Program-made: the position numbers and the translations under genes | Notes under the pieces: model-generated | Database searches by the model: none | Seen by the model: only the letters and a program-made list of their open reading frames with translations | Told to the model about the DNA's origin: nothing | Assembly: GCA_965220645.1 (NCBI GenBank) | Contig: OZ244836.1 | Span: forward strand, 3,162,001-3,226,000 | Direction of reading: 5' to 3' | Origin: Aldehydirespirator sp965220645 | GTDB taxonomy: Bacteria; Actinomycetota; Acidimicrobiia; Acidimicrobiales; Aldehydirespiratoraceae | Length of the DNA stretch: 64,000 bases | Part shown: one piece after another, positions 7,482 through 15,771 of the stretch | Layout of the letters: every line of letters begins with the position of its first letter | How positions within the stretch are numbered: the first letter of the stretch is position 1

Positions 7482-8665
7482 CAGGAGCGGGGGAAGGCCA
7501 CGGTGCGCACCCCGCTGTGGCCGATGTCTACCCCGGAGCCCATCCGGAAACGGGGCGCCCCGGTGGTGCGGCAGCGCAGCACGTCACCGTCGCCGCGGCG
7601 GATGTAGTACAGCGTGTCGTGGCCGAAGAACTCGATGTGGTCGACGGTGCCTGAGTTGCCTTCGGTCAGCGTGAGCTCCTCGGGCCGCAACAACACGTCC
7701 ACTTCGCCGTGGAGAGGCGACTGGAGCTTCATGGGCCCCATCACGGTGTAGGCGATGTCGCCCTCGGCTTCGCCGGGCACGGTGTCTGCCTCTCCCACGA
7801 AGCCGGCCAGCCAGCGGTCTACGGGCTGCTCGTAGAGCACCGCGGGCGGGGCCTGCTGGATGACGGCGCCGTCGCGCATCACGGCCACCTCGTCGCCGAG
7901 CACGAAGGCCTCGTCCTGGTCGTGAGTGACAAAGACGCAGGTGACCTCCAGTTCCCGCAGCAGCGCGGCCACTTCGGCCCTGACCTCCACCCTCAGGGTG
8001 GTGTCGAGGCACGAGAAGGGTTCGTCGAGCAACAGCACCGACGGCTGGGGTGCGAGGGCCCGGGCCAGGGCCACCCGCTGCTGCTGCCCGCCCGACAACG
8101 AGCCGGGCAGCCGGTCGGCCAGCTCGGGAATGCCGACCAGGTCCAGAAGATCGCGCACCCGGCCCGAGGCCGGCCGGGGCAGGACGCGGGTGCGGGGCCG
8201 CTCCGAGCGGGGCAGCCCGAAGGCCACGTTGGCGGCCACGGTGAGGTGCGGGAACAACGACCAGTCCTGGAACACCATGCCCACACCCCGCTTGTCGGCG
8301 GCCACATGAACAACCGGACCCGAGGTCCCGTTCCGCGACGCTGCGGCGCCCGGTGTTCCGTTCTTCGGCTCCGCGGGCCCGGACATCAGCTTCCCGCCGA
8401 GCACGACGCGGCCGGAGTCCAGCCGCTGCAGGCCCGCCAGCACCCTCAGCAGGGTGGTCTTGCCGCATCCGCTCGGACCGAGAATCGCCAGCGTCCGGCC
8501 CGGCTCCGCCGAGATCGAGGTGCTACGCAGAACCGGCGTCCCGCCGAGGGCGACGCCTACCTCATCCACCAGGATCCGGCGGCCCCGGCGAATGGCGGGA
8601 GCCACCGGAGACGCCGGGGAAGAGGGGGTCGCTGGAGCGACCGGCGCCGCAGCGCTATCAAGCAT
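7478..8665 (-). CDS. ABC transporter ATP-binding protein (FbpC/PotA-like)
   Basis: A 395-residue ATPase subunit of an importer. It shows Walker A (GPSGCGKTT, about residue 59), Q-loop (VFQDWSLFP), signature LSGGQQQR, Walker B (VLLLDEP) and H-loop (VTHDQDEA). A C-terminal TOBE-like regulatory domain follows from about residue 300 (VLLRPEELTL). A 20-odd-residue insertion rich in Gly/Pro/Asn sits between Walker A and the Q-loop. No permease or binding protein is in the window, so the partner genes are elsewhere. The start ATG is 7 bases from a -10 element, which fits a leaderless mRNA. Confidence 0.9.
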   Translation of the reverse strand: MLDSAAAPVAPATPSSPASPVAPAIRRGRRILVDEVGVALGGTPVLRSTSISAEPGRTLAILGPSGCGKTTLLRVLAGLQRLDSGRVVLGGKLMSGPAEPKNGTPGAAASRNGTSGPVVHVAADKRGVGMVFQDWSLFPHLTVAANVAFGLPRSERPRTRVLPRPASGRVRDLLDLVGIPELADRLPGSLSGGQQQRVALARALAPQPSVLLLDEPFSCLDTTLRVEVRAEVAALLRELEVTCVFVTHDQDEAFVLGDEVAVMRDGAVIQQAPPAVLYEQPVDRWLAGFVGEADTVPGEAEGDIAYTVMGPMKLQSPLHGEVDVLLRPEELTLTEGNSGTVDHIEFFGHDTLYYIRRGDGDVLRCRTTGAPRFRMGSGVDIGHSGVRTVAFPRSC

Positions 8666-8703
8666 GCCTTATACTCTAACGCCGGTAGTCCTCACAGTGT
8701 CAA
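8663..8703 (-). promoter_or_regulatory. Sigma-70-type promoter giving a probable leaderless ABC ATPase mRNA
   Basis: On the minus strand TTGACA (8703-8698) is followed after 19 bases by TAGAGT (8678-8673), then seven bases and the ATG at 8665. Transcription starting at the usual distance would begin at or beside the A of ATG, so no ribosome-binding site is needed. Leaderless genes are common in actinobacteria. Confidence 0.6.
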
Positions 8704-8704
8704 C

Positions 8705-8734
8705 CCTGGGGGTCCTGACGGAACAGCCCCCAGG
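8705..8734. terminator. Stem-loop downstream of the HelD-like gene
   Basis: CCTGGGGG (8705-8712) pairs with CCCCCAGG (8727-8734) around a 14-base loop, about 50 bases past the stop of the HelD-like gene on the minus strand. There is no clear U-run, as is usual for high-GC terminators. It also lies just upstream of the ABC gene promoter. Confidence 0.4.
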
Positions 8735-8783
8735 ATGCCTCACCGAATGGACATCCCGGCAATTGCCTCTGTGCCGGCAGCGC

Positions 8784-11036
8784 TCACGCCGCCGCGTACG
8801 GCTGGGCCAGCACCTCGGGCAGCGGCTCGGCGTGCACCACCGTCACCCTCCGGGTAGCGCGGGTGAGGGCCACATAGAGCGAGCGAATGCCCTGGCACTC
8901 CTCGGCCACGATGCGAGCGGGTTCCACCACCACCGCGGCATCCACCTCAAGGCCCTTCACCAAGCGCACCGGCACCAGCGTCACCTGCTGCTCGAGGCCG
9001 GTCCGGCCGGGGCCACCGAAAACCACGGAACGGCTCTTGAGATCAGCCCGCAGGAGCTCATGGAGCGAGTCGGGCACGACCACAGCCACGTTGCCCTCGC
9101 CTACCTCGCCCCGCTCCTGGGCGATCACCTCAGCCAATGTCTCACCCAGTGTGGCGAGATCGCGGCCCGCGGCTGCAGGATCGCTTCTCGCCGCCGCCGC
9201 GCCGCACGCTACGACGCGGGGCTCGTCGCCAACGGTCCGAACCGTTTCGGGAGGCACGGCTCCCGGCGCGGCATAGGGGAGCACCCGGTTCGCCAGCGCC
9301 ATGGCGGGAGCCGGGATCCGGTAGCCGAGCGTCAACTCCACCCGGCGGGCCGGGCGCCGGTCGGGCAGACCCGCCAGCACCGATTTCCAGTCATCGTGGG
9401 CCCAGGACCCGGTGGCTTGAGCAATGTCTCCCACCACCGTCATCGAGCCGTTGAGGCTGCGGCGGGCGATCATGCGGAGTTCCATGGGCGACAGGTCCTG
9501 GGCCTCGTCCACCACGATGTGGCCGTAGGTCAGGACCGCGTCCTCCACCCGGTGCCCGGACCGGTACCCCAGCAGGGCGCGAGCCTCATCCAGAATCGGC
9601 ACGTCCTGGAACGACCAGGTCACCTCGGAGGCATGACCGGCTCGGGGCCGGTGCAACAGCTCAATCTCCTCGTCGCTGAGCCGGCTGCCGGTCGCGGAAC
9701 GCAGCAGCGCCCTCGATCCGTAGAGGTCGTTCACCAGGTGGGCCGGGGTGAGCACGGGCCACATCCACTCCAGCGCCTCACGCACCTCGACCCTGTCCGA
9801 GAGGCTCTCGCGAACCTCGGCCGGGTCGGCGGCGCGGCGTGCGCTGCCGGCCAGAGCCGCAAAGAACGCCTCCTCCACCAACCTGCGCCCGGCGTTGTGC
9901 TTGCGGACCCTCCGAGCCGCCTCGGCGACGATCTCCGCCGACTGCCCCACAGTGAGTTCCAGCCGCTGCAGTTCGTAGCCGATGGTCAGGTCGCCTCGCA
10001 TCCGGCGGCGGCGATCGCGCACGGCTCGGCGCAGCACTCCGGCCATGCGCGGGTCGCCCTTGACGCGGCCGATGTCCTCTCTGTCGAGGCCGGCGACCCG
10101 CACCGAGGGACTGAGCAAGTCCGCCAGCACGGCCTGCTCCACGCCGGCCTCACCCAGCGAGGGCAGCACCTGATCTATGTAGGCGAGGAAGAGACGGTTC
10201 GGCCCGACCACGAGCACGCCCTGGCTCTCCAAGGGGAACCGATGTGTGTACAGCAGGTAGGCGGCGCGGTGCAGCGCCACCACGGTCTTGCCGGTGCCGG
10301 GGCCTCCCTGCACCACCAGCACGCCCGGCATGTCCGAGCGGATCACCTTGTCCTGCTCGCCCTGGATGGTGGCCACAATGTCGCTGAGATGCCCGGTGCG
10401 GGCCGCCTCCAGCGAGGCGATCAGAGCACCGGAGCCCGACCGTCCGTCGAGACGGCCGTCACCGGGCGGCCCGGTGGCGCCTTCGAAGTCCCGGTCGGCC
10501 AGATCGAGCCCGATCGCGGCCTTGTCGCCGAAGAACTCGTCCTCGATTCCCAGCAGGGTGCTGCGCCTGGATGCGAAGTGCCGGCGACGTTCCAGACCGA
10601 GTGATTGGCGCCCGGTGGCGCGGTAGAAGGGCTCGGCCACTGGCGCCCGCCAGTCCACCACGATCGGGTCGTGATCGGCGTCCCACAGACCCACCCGTCC
10701 GATGTAGAACCGCTCACCGGTTCCGGCCGGGTCGATGCGACCGAACACGAGCGACCGGTCCCCGATGTTGAGCTTGGTCAGCCGGGCGAGGGCCGCCTCC
10801 AGCATGGCATCGCGCTCGAATCTGGCCTGCGTGGTGCCGCCCCGGCCGGTGCGGAACACCGATGTGGCCATTGTGGCCCGCTCCCGGGCCGTGTCCAGGC
10901 AGGCATGGGCCAAGTCGAAGTAGGCCTGTTCGGCTTCTAGGTCGGGATGGCGACTAGTCAAGGCTGAACCGCGAGCGAAGTCTGGCTGCCGGGTTCGCCC
11001 AAGAGACGGCGGGCCGCTCCGAGACGGATCCGGCAT
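8784..11036 (-). CDS. helD: HelD/HelR-like UvrD-family ATPase, RNA polymerase-associated
   Basis: A 750-residue SF1-helicase-like protein of the actinobacterial HelD class. This class removes RNA polymerase from stalled complexes; HelR relatives also displace rifamycin. The N-terminal coiled-coil region starts with EAEQAYFDLAHACLDTAR. Next come a FGRID...YIGR barrel segment, Walker A in VVQGGPGTGKTVVAL (about residue 245), Walker B in IVVDEAQDLSP, motif IV/V-like LTLGYRIP and a C-terminal VRLVKGLEVDAAVV...YVALTRAT. Start ATG at 11036 leaves about 30 extra residues before the conserved block, so a downstream start is possible. An element resembling the rifamycin-associated element lies 55-71 bases upstream of the start. 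Confidence 0.88.
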   Translation of the reverse strand: MPDPSRSGPPSLGRTRQPDFARGSALTSRHPDLEAEQAYFDLAHACLDTARERATMATSVFRTGRGGTTQARFERDAMLEAALARLTKLNIGDRSLVFGRIDPAGTGERFYIGRVGLWDADHDPIVVDWRAPVAEPFYRATGRQSLGLERRRHFASRRSTLLGIEDEFFGDKAAIGLDLADRDFEGATGPPGDGRLDGRSGSGALIASLEAARTGHLSDIVATIQGEQDKVIRSDMPGVLVVQGGPGTGKTVVALHRAAYLLYTHRFPLESQGVLVVGPNRLFLAYIDQVLPSLGEAGVEQAVLADLLSPSVRVAGLDREDIGRVKGDPRMAGVLRRAVRDRRRRMRGDLTIGYELQRLELTVGQSAEIVAEAARRVRKHNAGRRLVEEAFFAALAGSARRAADPAEVRESLSDRVEVREALEWMWPVLTPAHLVNDLYGSRALLRSATGSRLSDEEIELLHRPRAGHASEVTWSFQDVPILDEARALLGYRSGHRVEDAVLTYGHIVVDEAQDLSPMELRMIARRSLNGSMTVVGDIAQATGSWAHDDWKSVLAGLPDRRPARRVELTLGYRIPAPAMALANRVLPYAAPGAVPPETVRTVGDEPRVVACGAAAARSDPAAAGRDLATLGETLAEVIAQERGEVGEGNVAVVVPDSLHELLRADLKSRSVVFGGPGRTGLEQQVTLVPVRLVKGLEVDAAVVVEPARIVAEECQGIRSLYVALTRATRRVTVVHAEPLPEVLAQPYAAA

Positions 11037-11090
11037 TCGGGGGAACTGTTGATCTTATCGCCACCAGAAGCCGAGCGGAAGACGGTGCCA

Positions 11091-11107
11091 CCTAGCGGCA
11101 AGGCCCC
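11091..11107. promoter_or_regulatory. Rifamycin-associated-element-like motif upstream of the helD-like gene
   Basis: CCTAGCGGCAAGGCCCC lies between the divergent helD-like gene and the patatin gene. From memory the published RAE is a 19-bp element whose last 15 bases are CTTGCGGCAAGGCCC; the window matches 14 of those 15, while the outermost four left-hand bases do not match. RAEs stand before rifamycin-resistance genes including helR in actinobacteria. A possible -10 (TAAGAT on the minus strand, 11057-11052) lies between it and the helD start. Confidence 0.5.
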
Positions 11108-11121
11108 TTATCGTGGGCTGC

Positions 11122-12366
11122 ATGGACGTGAGCGCGCCACCACCGCCCGACGGAGTCACCGACGCCGAAGCCACTGCGCCAAGGGACGCTCCCGGTCCCG
11201 CCGAGGACGGCTCCGGCGACCAGGTCTCGGTAGGACTGGTCTTCAGCGCGGGTGGCGCAGCCGCCGAGGCGTGGCACGCGGGCGTGGTTCGGGCCCTTCA
11301 CCAGGTCACGGGCTGGGACGCCCGCAAGGCGGAGCTCATCCTGGGCACCTCGGCCGGGGCCATCACCGGGCTCTGCCTCCGGGCCGGCATCCCGCCCGCC
11401 GACCTATACGCCCACCGGCGGGGCGAGCCCGTCAGCGATGAAGGGCAAGCTCTCATCGACCGGGTAGTCACCCCCTACAGCGAGGGCCGCAACGAACGCG
11501 ACTGGAGCGCGCAAGGACCGCAGTCCCCGACGCTGACGGCGCGGTCTCTGTGGCCTCCATGGCAGGCCCGGCCCCTGCATGCCGCTGTCGGGCTGCTGCC
11601 GAGAGGCACCCGAACCACCGAGGCCCTCCAGCAGCGCATGGCGGAACTGCATCCAGAGCCGTGGCCTGAGGCCCGCTTCTGGGTCCCGGCCGTGCGGCTC
11701 TCGGACGGCGAGCGCGTGGTGTTCGGGCGCGACGACCTGCAGGCCACCGCGGCGGAGGCGGTGCGGGCCAGTTGTGCGGTCCCGGTCCTGTTCGAACCGG
11801 TCACCTTGGACGGGCGGCGCTACATCGACGGCGGCTTGCACTCCTACACCAACGCCGACCTGATGGGACCGCCCGCCTTCGATCTGATCATCGTGTCGTC
11901 ACCGATGAGCGGCACCGCAGGGTGGTCGAAGGTCCGCAACGCCCTGTCGGAGGCCTGGACCAGCGCCCGGGTCGGCGTCGGGCTGGGTGAGCCCCGGCCC
12001 GAGGAAGCCGATCGGGCCTGGTGGTCGGAGGCACTGGAGCAGGCGTGGAGCGACGGGCGAGCCATGCGGGCGGCGCGGCGACAATGGGTAGACGACAATC
12101 TGCGCGAGGAGGCAGATGGGCTGCGCCGCAGAGGCATCGCCGTGCTGGTGGTGGAACCCGACTCCGACGGGGTGGATCTGGTCGACACGGGAAGCGACGA
12201 AGACATCGACCGCACCGGTCACACTTCCGAGGCGACCGACCCCGGCGACCCCAAGTGGGTCTGGCGGGCCGAGGTGGCCTCGGCGGGGGATCAGAGCGTC
12301 CGCCGCCTCCTCGCGGACCGCGACAACAGGCGCCTTGCCAGCCTGCTGCGCCGAGCCGCGCGCTGA
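11122..12366 (+). CDS. Patatin-like phospholipase family protein
   Basis: A 414-residue serine hydrolase. After a 35-residue acidic, Pro-rich head comes the glycine-rich oxyanion segment (LVFSAGGAAAEAWH), the nucleophile elbow GTSAG (G-x-S-x-G) and, near residue 240, the Asp of the Ser-Asp dyad in YIDGGLHSYTNADL. The oxyanion stretch is a weakened form of the usual GGGxRG. The family hydrolyses acyl esters of lipids; the natural substrate is unknown. ATG at 11122 is favoured over a GTG three codons upstream. It starts a long plus-strand run and ends 30 bases before hemE. Confidence 0.85.
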   Translation: MDVSAPPPPDGVTDAEATAPRDAPGPAEDGSGDQVSVGLVFSAGGAAAEAWHAGVVRALHQVTGWDARKAELILGTSAGAITGLCLRAGIPPADLYAHRRGEPVSDEGQALIDRVVTPYSEGRNERDWSAQGPQSPTLTARSLWPPWQARPLHAAVGLLPRGTRTTEALQQRMAELHPEPWPEARFWVPAVRLSDGERVVFGRDDLQATAAEAVRASCAVPVLFEPVTLDGRRYIDGGLHSYTNADLMGPPAFDLIIVSSPMSGTAGWSKVRNALSEAWTSARVGVGLGEPRPEEADRAWWSEALEQAWSDGRAMRAARRQWVDDNLREEADGLRRRGIAVLVVEPDSDGVDLVDTGSDEDIDRTGHTSEATDPGDPKWVWRAEVASAGDQSVRRLLADRDNRRLASLLRRAAR

Positions 12367-12396
12367 GCACGCCCGTACATCCCAATTGTTGTCCAC

Positions 12397-13461
12397 ATGA
12401 CGAGCAAGCGCGATATACAGCACCGCTTCCACGACAGCGACTTCGTACGGGCCTGCCGCCGTGAGCCGCATGAGCGGGTGCCGGTGTGGTTCATGCGCCA
12501 GGCCGGCCGGTCCCTTCCCGAGTACCGGGCGGTGCGCGGCGAGGGCTCGATACTCGACGCCATCGCCGATCCCGATCGGGCCGCGGAGATCACCCTGCAG
12601 CCGGTGCGCCGCTACGGAGTGGACGCCGCCATCTTGTTCAGCGACATCGTGGTGCCGGTGCACGCCGTCGGCTTCGGCGTTGATGTCGTGCCGGGCACCG
12701 GGCCGGTCGTCGAGCATCCCTTCACGTCCCGCGACGACCTCGATCGCCTGCGCCCGCTCGATCCCGGCTCCGACACGCCGTATGTGATCGAGACCGTCCG
12801 CCGCGCCGTCGAATCGCTGGACGTGCCGCTCATCGGGTTCGCAGGGGCCCCGTTCACGGTGGCGTCGTACCTGGTGGAGGGAGGCCCGTCACGCCACCAC
12901 TCCAGGACCAAGGCCCTGATGGCCGGCGACGAGGCACTGTGGCACGAGCTCATGGACCGCCTCGCCGACCTGGCCATCGCTTCGCTGCTGGCGCAGGTGG
13001 AGGCGGGGGCGTCCGCAGTGCAGTTGTTCGACAGCTGGGCGGGGGCATTGTCGCCCGATCAGTACCGGCGAAGTGTCGCCCCACACTCCGCCCGGGTGCT
13101 GGAAGCCGTGGGCGAGACCGGAGTGCCGCGGATCCACTTCGGGGTCGGCACCGGCGAGCTCCTCGACCAGATGGGCGACTGCGGAGCAGACGTGGTGGGG
13201 GTGGACTTCCGCGTGCCCATCGACGCAGCCCGGCGACGGGTCGGGCCCGGCCGGGCGCTGCAGGGAAACCTGGACCCCGCGGTGGTGCTGGCGGGAGAGT
13301 CGGCGGCCTGTGAGGCGGCCCGCGCCGTGCTGGCCGCCAATGGCGGGCACCCCGGCTTCATCTTCAACCTGGGCCATGGAGTGCTGCCCAGCAGCGATCC
13401 GGATGTGCTGGCCCGCGTGGTGCAAGTGGTGCACGACGAGGGCCAAGTGTCTTGCGAGTGA
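12397..13461 (+). CDS. hemE: Uroporphyrinogen decarboxylase
   Basis: A 354-residue heme-pathway enzyme that removes four carboxyl groups from uroporphyrinogen III to give coproporphyrinogen III. The N-terminal signature PVWFMRQAGRSLPEYR contains the substrate-binding arginines. ILFSDIVVPVHAVG carries the catalytic Asp. GFAGAPFTVASYLVEGG, QLFDSWAG and the C-terminal GFIFNLGHGV are all typical. Full length for the family. GTGA at the end overlaps the next gene (hemY), so the two heme enzymes are translationally coupled. Confidence 0.96.
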   Translation: MTSKRDIQHRFHDSDFVRACRREPHERVPVWFMRQAGRSLPEYRAVRGEGSILDAIADPDRAAEITLQPVRRYGVDAAILFSDIVVPVHAVGFGVDVVPGTGPVVEHPFTSRDDLDRLRPLDPGSDTPYVIETVRRAVESLDVPLIGFAGAPFTVASYLVEGGPSRHHSRTKALMAGDEALWHELMDRLADLAIASLLAQVEAGASAVQLFDSWAGALSPDQYRRSVAPHSARVLEAVGETGVPRIHFGVGTGELLDQMGDCGADVVGVDFRVPIDAARRRVGPGRALQGNLDPAVVLAGESAACEAARAVLAANGGHPGFIFNLGHGVLPSSDPDVLARVVQVVHDEGQVSCE

Positions 13462-14891
13462 CCGGCCCGATGGCGTCGGCGGCAGGCAGGATTGCGGTGA
13501 TCGGCGGGGGGATTGCAGGCTTGGCCGCGGCCTACGAGCTGAAGTGCGCGGGCGTGAACACGGTCGTGCTCGAGGCCGGTGACCGCCCCGGCGGCAAGAT
13601 CGACAGCACGCTGGTCGGCGGCCTCACCGTGGACTCGGGCCCCGACGGCTTCGTGGCCCGCGACCCTGCCGCCGCCGACCTGTGCCGCCGGATCGGTCTC
13701 GGCGCCGAACTGGTCGACCCCACCTCCAGCGGGGCCTACGTGTGGGTCGGCGGCGAACTGCTGCGGATCCCGGACCGCTCGGTGCTGGGGGTGCCCTGGA
13801 CCGCGGACGCGGTGACGGGCACGGGGATCGTCTCCGAGATGGGCACAGAGACACTGCAACACGGGCTGGCCCACGATGCAGGTCCGCTGGCCGGCGACGC
13901 CTCGGTGGGCGAGGTGCTGCGACCCCGCGTCGGTGACGAGGTGTTCGAGCGCCTTGTCGATCCCCTGCTCGGCGGCATCAACGCCGGATCGGCCGACCAG
14001 ATGAGCATCGAGGCCTGTGCCCCGCCCTTGTACGAGGCCGCCGCCCGGGGAGGTCCGCTGGGTCTGGCCCTTCAGGAGATCGCGGCCCGGCAAGGCCAAG
14101 ACCGCGATCTGGAGGCGACCGCGCCGGTGTTCCAGAGCGTGAACGGCGGCGTGACCCGCATGGTGAAGGCCCTGGCAGCCGAATTGGGCGAGGCCGTGAG
14201 ACTGGCCACGCCGGTGCAGTCGGTCAGGCCGGCAGCAACCCGCGGCGGTGGTCCCCGCTGGAAGGTGACTACCCCGAACGGCCCCCTGGATGCCGACGGG
14301 GTGATCCTGGCCTGCCCCGCCTGGGAGTCGGCTCGCCTGCTGGAGCCCCTCGCATCCGACGCAGCGGCGATCCTCGGCGAGATCGAGTACTCCGATGTGG
14401 CGTTGGCCGCGTTCGTGGTGCAGGCCGACCGTCTGGCCCGCCCCCTCGACGGCAGTGGCTTCCTGGTGCCCCGTAGCCAGGGGCTGCTCACCACTGCTTG
14501 CTCGTGGGCGTCCTCGAAGTGGCGCCACTACGCCCACGAGGGTCGGGCCGTCCTGCGCGTGTCGGCCGGGCGGACCGACGATCGACGGTGGCTGGAACTC
14601 GACTCCGCTGACCTGGTCTCGGCCCTGGCCACCGAGCTGGCCGAGACGGGGTTGGTCTATCCCAAGGACGCAGCTCAGGGCCGCTTCGAGGCCCGGGTCA
14701 CGCCCTGGCATCGCTCCCTGCCGCAGTACCGGCCGGGCCACCTCGAGCGAGCCACTGCGGTGGAGGCCTGCCTGGCGGACAGCACGCCCGGGCTGGCGGC
14801 CACCGGCTCCGCCTTCCGGGGCCTGGGACTGCCCGCCTGCGTCCGCGGCGCGCAGGCCGCGGCGATCACGGTTGCGAGGGCCGTGCTGTGA
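13458..14891 (+). CDS. hemY: Protoporphyrinogen/coproporphyrinogen III oxidase (HemY type)
   Basis: A 477-residue FAD flavoenzyme of the HemG/HemY/CgoX family. The Rossmann motif IAVIGGGIAGLAAAYEL opens the protein, followed by VLEAGDRPGGKIDS and VDSGPDGFVAR. LGGINAGSADQMS in the middle and AFRGLGLPACVRGA near the end are typical of the oxygen-dependent form. GTG at 13458 overlaps the hemE stop as GTGA; an ATG four codons later is an alternative. In Gram-positive bacteria the HemY type usually works on coproporphyrinogen III, which fits the pairing with hemE. The gene ends in a second GTGA overlap with the cyclase-domain gene. Confidence 0.92.
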   Translation: MTGPMASAAGRIAVIGGGIAGLAAAYELKCAGVNTVVLEAGDRPGGKIDSTLVGGLTVDSGPDGFVARDPAAADLCRRIGLGAELVDPTSSGAYVWVGGELLRIPDRSVLGVPWTADAVTGTGIVSEMGTETLQHGLAHDAGPLAGDASVGEVLRPRVGDEVFERLVDPLLGGINAGSADQMSIEACAPPLYEAAARGGPLGLALQEIAARQGQDRDLEATAPVFQSVNGGVTRMVKALAAELGEAVRLATPVQSVRPAATRGGGPRWKVTTPNGPLDADGVILACPAWESARLLEPLASDAAAILGEIEYSDVALAAFVVQADRLARPLDGSGFLVPRSQGLLTTACSWASSKWRHYAHEGRAVLRVSAGRTDDRRWLELDSADLVSALATELAETGLVYPKDAAQGRFEARVTPWHRSLPQYRPGHLERATAVEACLADSTPGLAATGSAFRGLGLPACVRGAQAAAITVARAVL

Positions 14892-15727
14892 TATACGAAC
14901 CCTCTATGGAGCCGGACAACACCCCGCGCCAGATCGAACCGAACCCCAGCACCGAGCCGGTGATGGCACCGCTGGTCGCTCCCGACACCGGACCGGCCCG
15001 GGAATGGGCCGAGGCCCGCCGCCCGCTCGTGACCATGCACCCCGACGAGCTTCCCGAGGGCGACAGCCACCTCAGCGTGACACGCACGTTCTGCTTCGCC
15101 GACCTGTGCGGATTCACTGCGTACACCCGCTCCCACGGGCCCCACGAGGCGGTGGTGATGCTGGGAGACTTCCGCAGGATCACCCGCAGCGTGGCCGCCA
15201 AGCGAGGGGTGCGGGTGGCCAAATGGCTGGGCGACGGAGCGATGCTGGTGTCGACCGACGCGGCCGCCGCGGTGTCTCTGGGTGCCCACCTGATCCACCA
15301 CTTCGCGGGCCGAGGCATACAGGTCCGGGTGGGCGCAGCCACGGGCGAGGCGCTGCTGTTCGAGGGAGACGATTACGTCGGCGAGCCCGTGAACCTGGCC
15401 GCCAAGCTGTGCGCGGCCGCCCCTCCCGGCGAGATGTACGCCGTCACCGACGAGCTCGAAGTGCCCGACTGGGTGAGGTGTATAGGCGACGTGACCGTGC
15501 AGATCCGCGGCGTGGGCCCCGTCTCGAGCGTCCGCCGACTCCTGCCCCTCGGGCTCGGCGATGCGCGCGGGGCTGAGGCGGGCGCGCTGAGCGACGGGAT
15601 CAGCCAACTCACCAACCAGCTCACCGAACTCAGCGACGAACTCAGCATCGGGCTCACCGAACTCAACGACGAACTCGAAGAGTTCGGGACCGGAGGCGAG
15701 CTCGGAGCCGGAGGCAATGAGGCGTGA
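14888..15727 (+). CDS. Class III adenylate/guanylate cyclase-domain protein
   Basis: A 279-residue protein with one cyclase homology domain at about residues 60-215. Metal-binding Asp residues are in CFADLCGFTAY and VAKWLGDGAML. The C-terminal half of the site is represented by GDDYVGEPVNLAAKLCAAA, where the N-x3-R of active cyclases is replaced by N-x3-K. The last 45 residues form a heptad-like stretch (LTNQLTELSDELSIGLTEL) that may dimerise. There is no membrane segment. Start GTG at 14888 overlaps the hemY stop; ATG at 14906 is an alternative. Activity is uncertain because of the altered transition-state residue. Confidence 0.83.
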   Translation: MIYEPSMEPDNTPRQIEPNPSTEPVMAPLVAPDTGPAREWAEARRPLVTMHPDELPEGDSHLSVTRTFCFADLCGFTAYTRSHGPHEAVVMLGDFRRITRSVAAKRGVRVAKWLGDGAMLVSTDAAAAVSLGAHLIHHFAGRGIQVRVGAATGEALLFEGDDYVGEPVNLAAKLCAAAPPGEMYAVTDELEVPDWVRCIGDVTVQIRGVGPVSSVRRLLPLGLGDARGAEAGALSDGISQLTNQLTELSDELSIGLTELNDELEEFGTGGELGAGGNEA

Positions 15728-15771
15728 GCCCCCGCTGAGCGACTGGCGGGACTGGTGAGGGGCTGAGCGCG

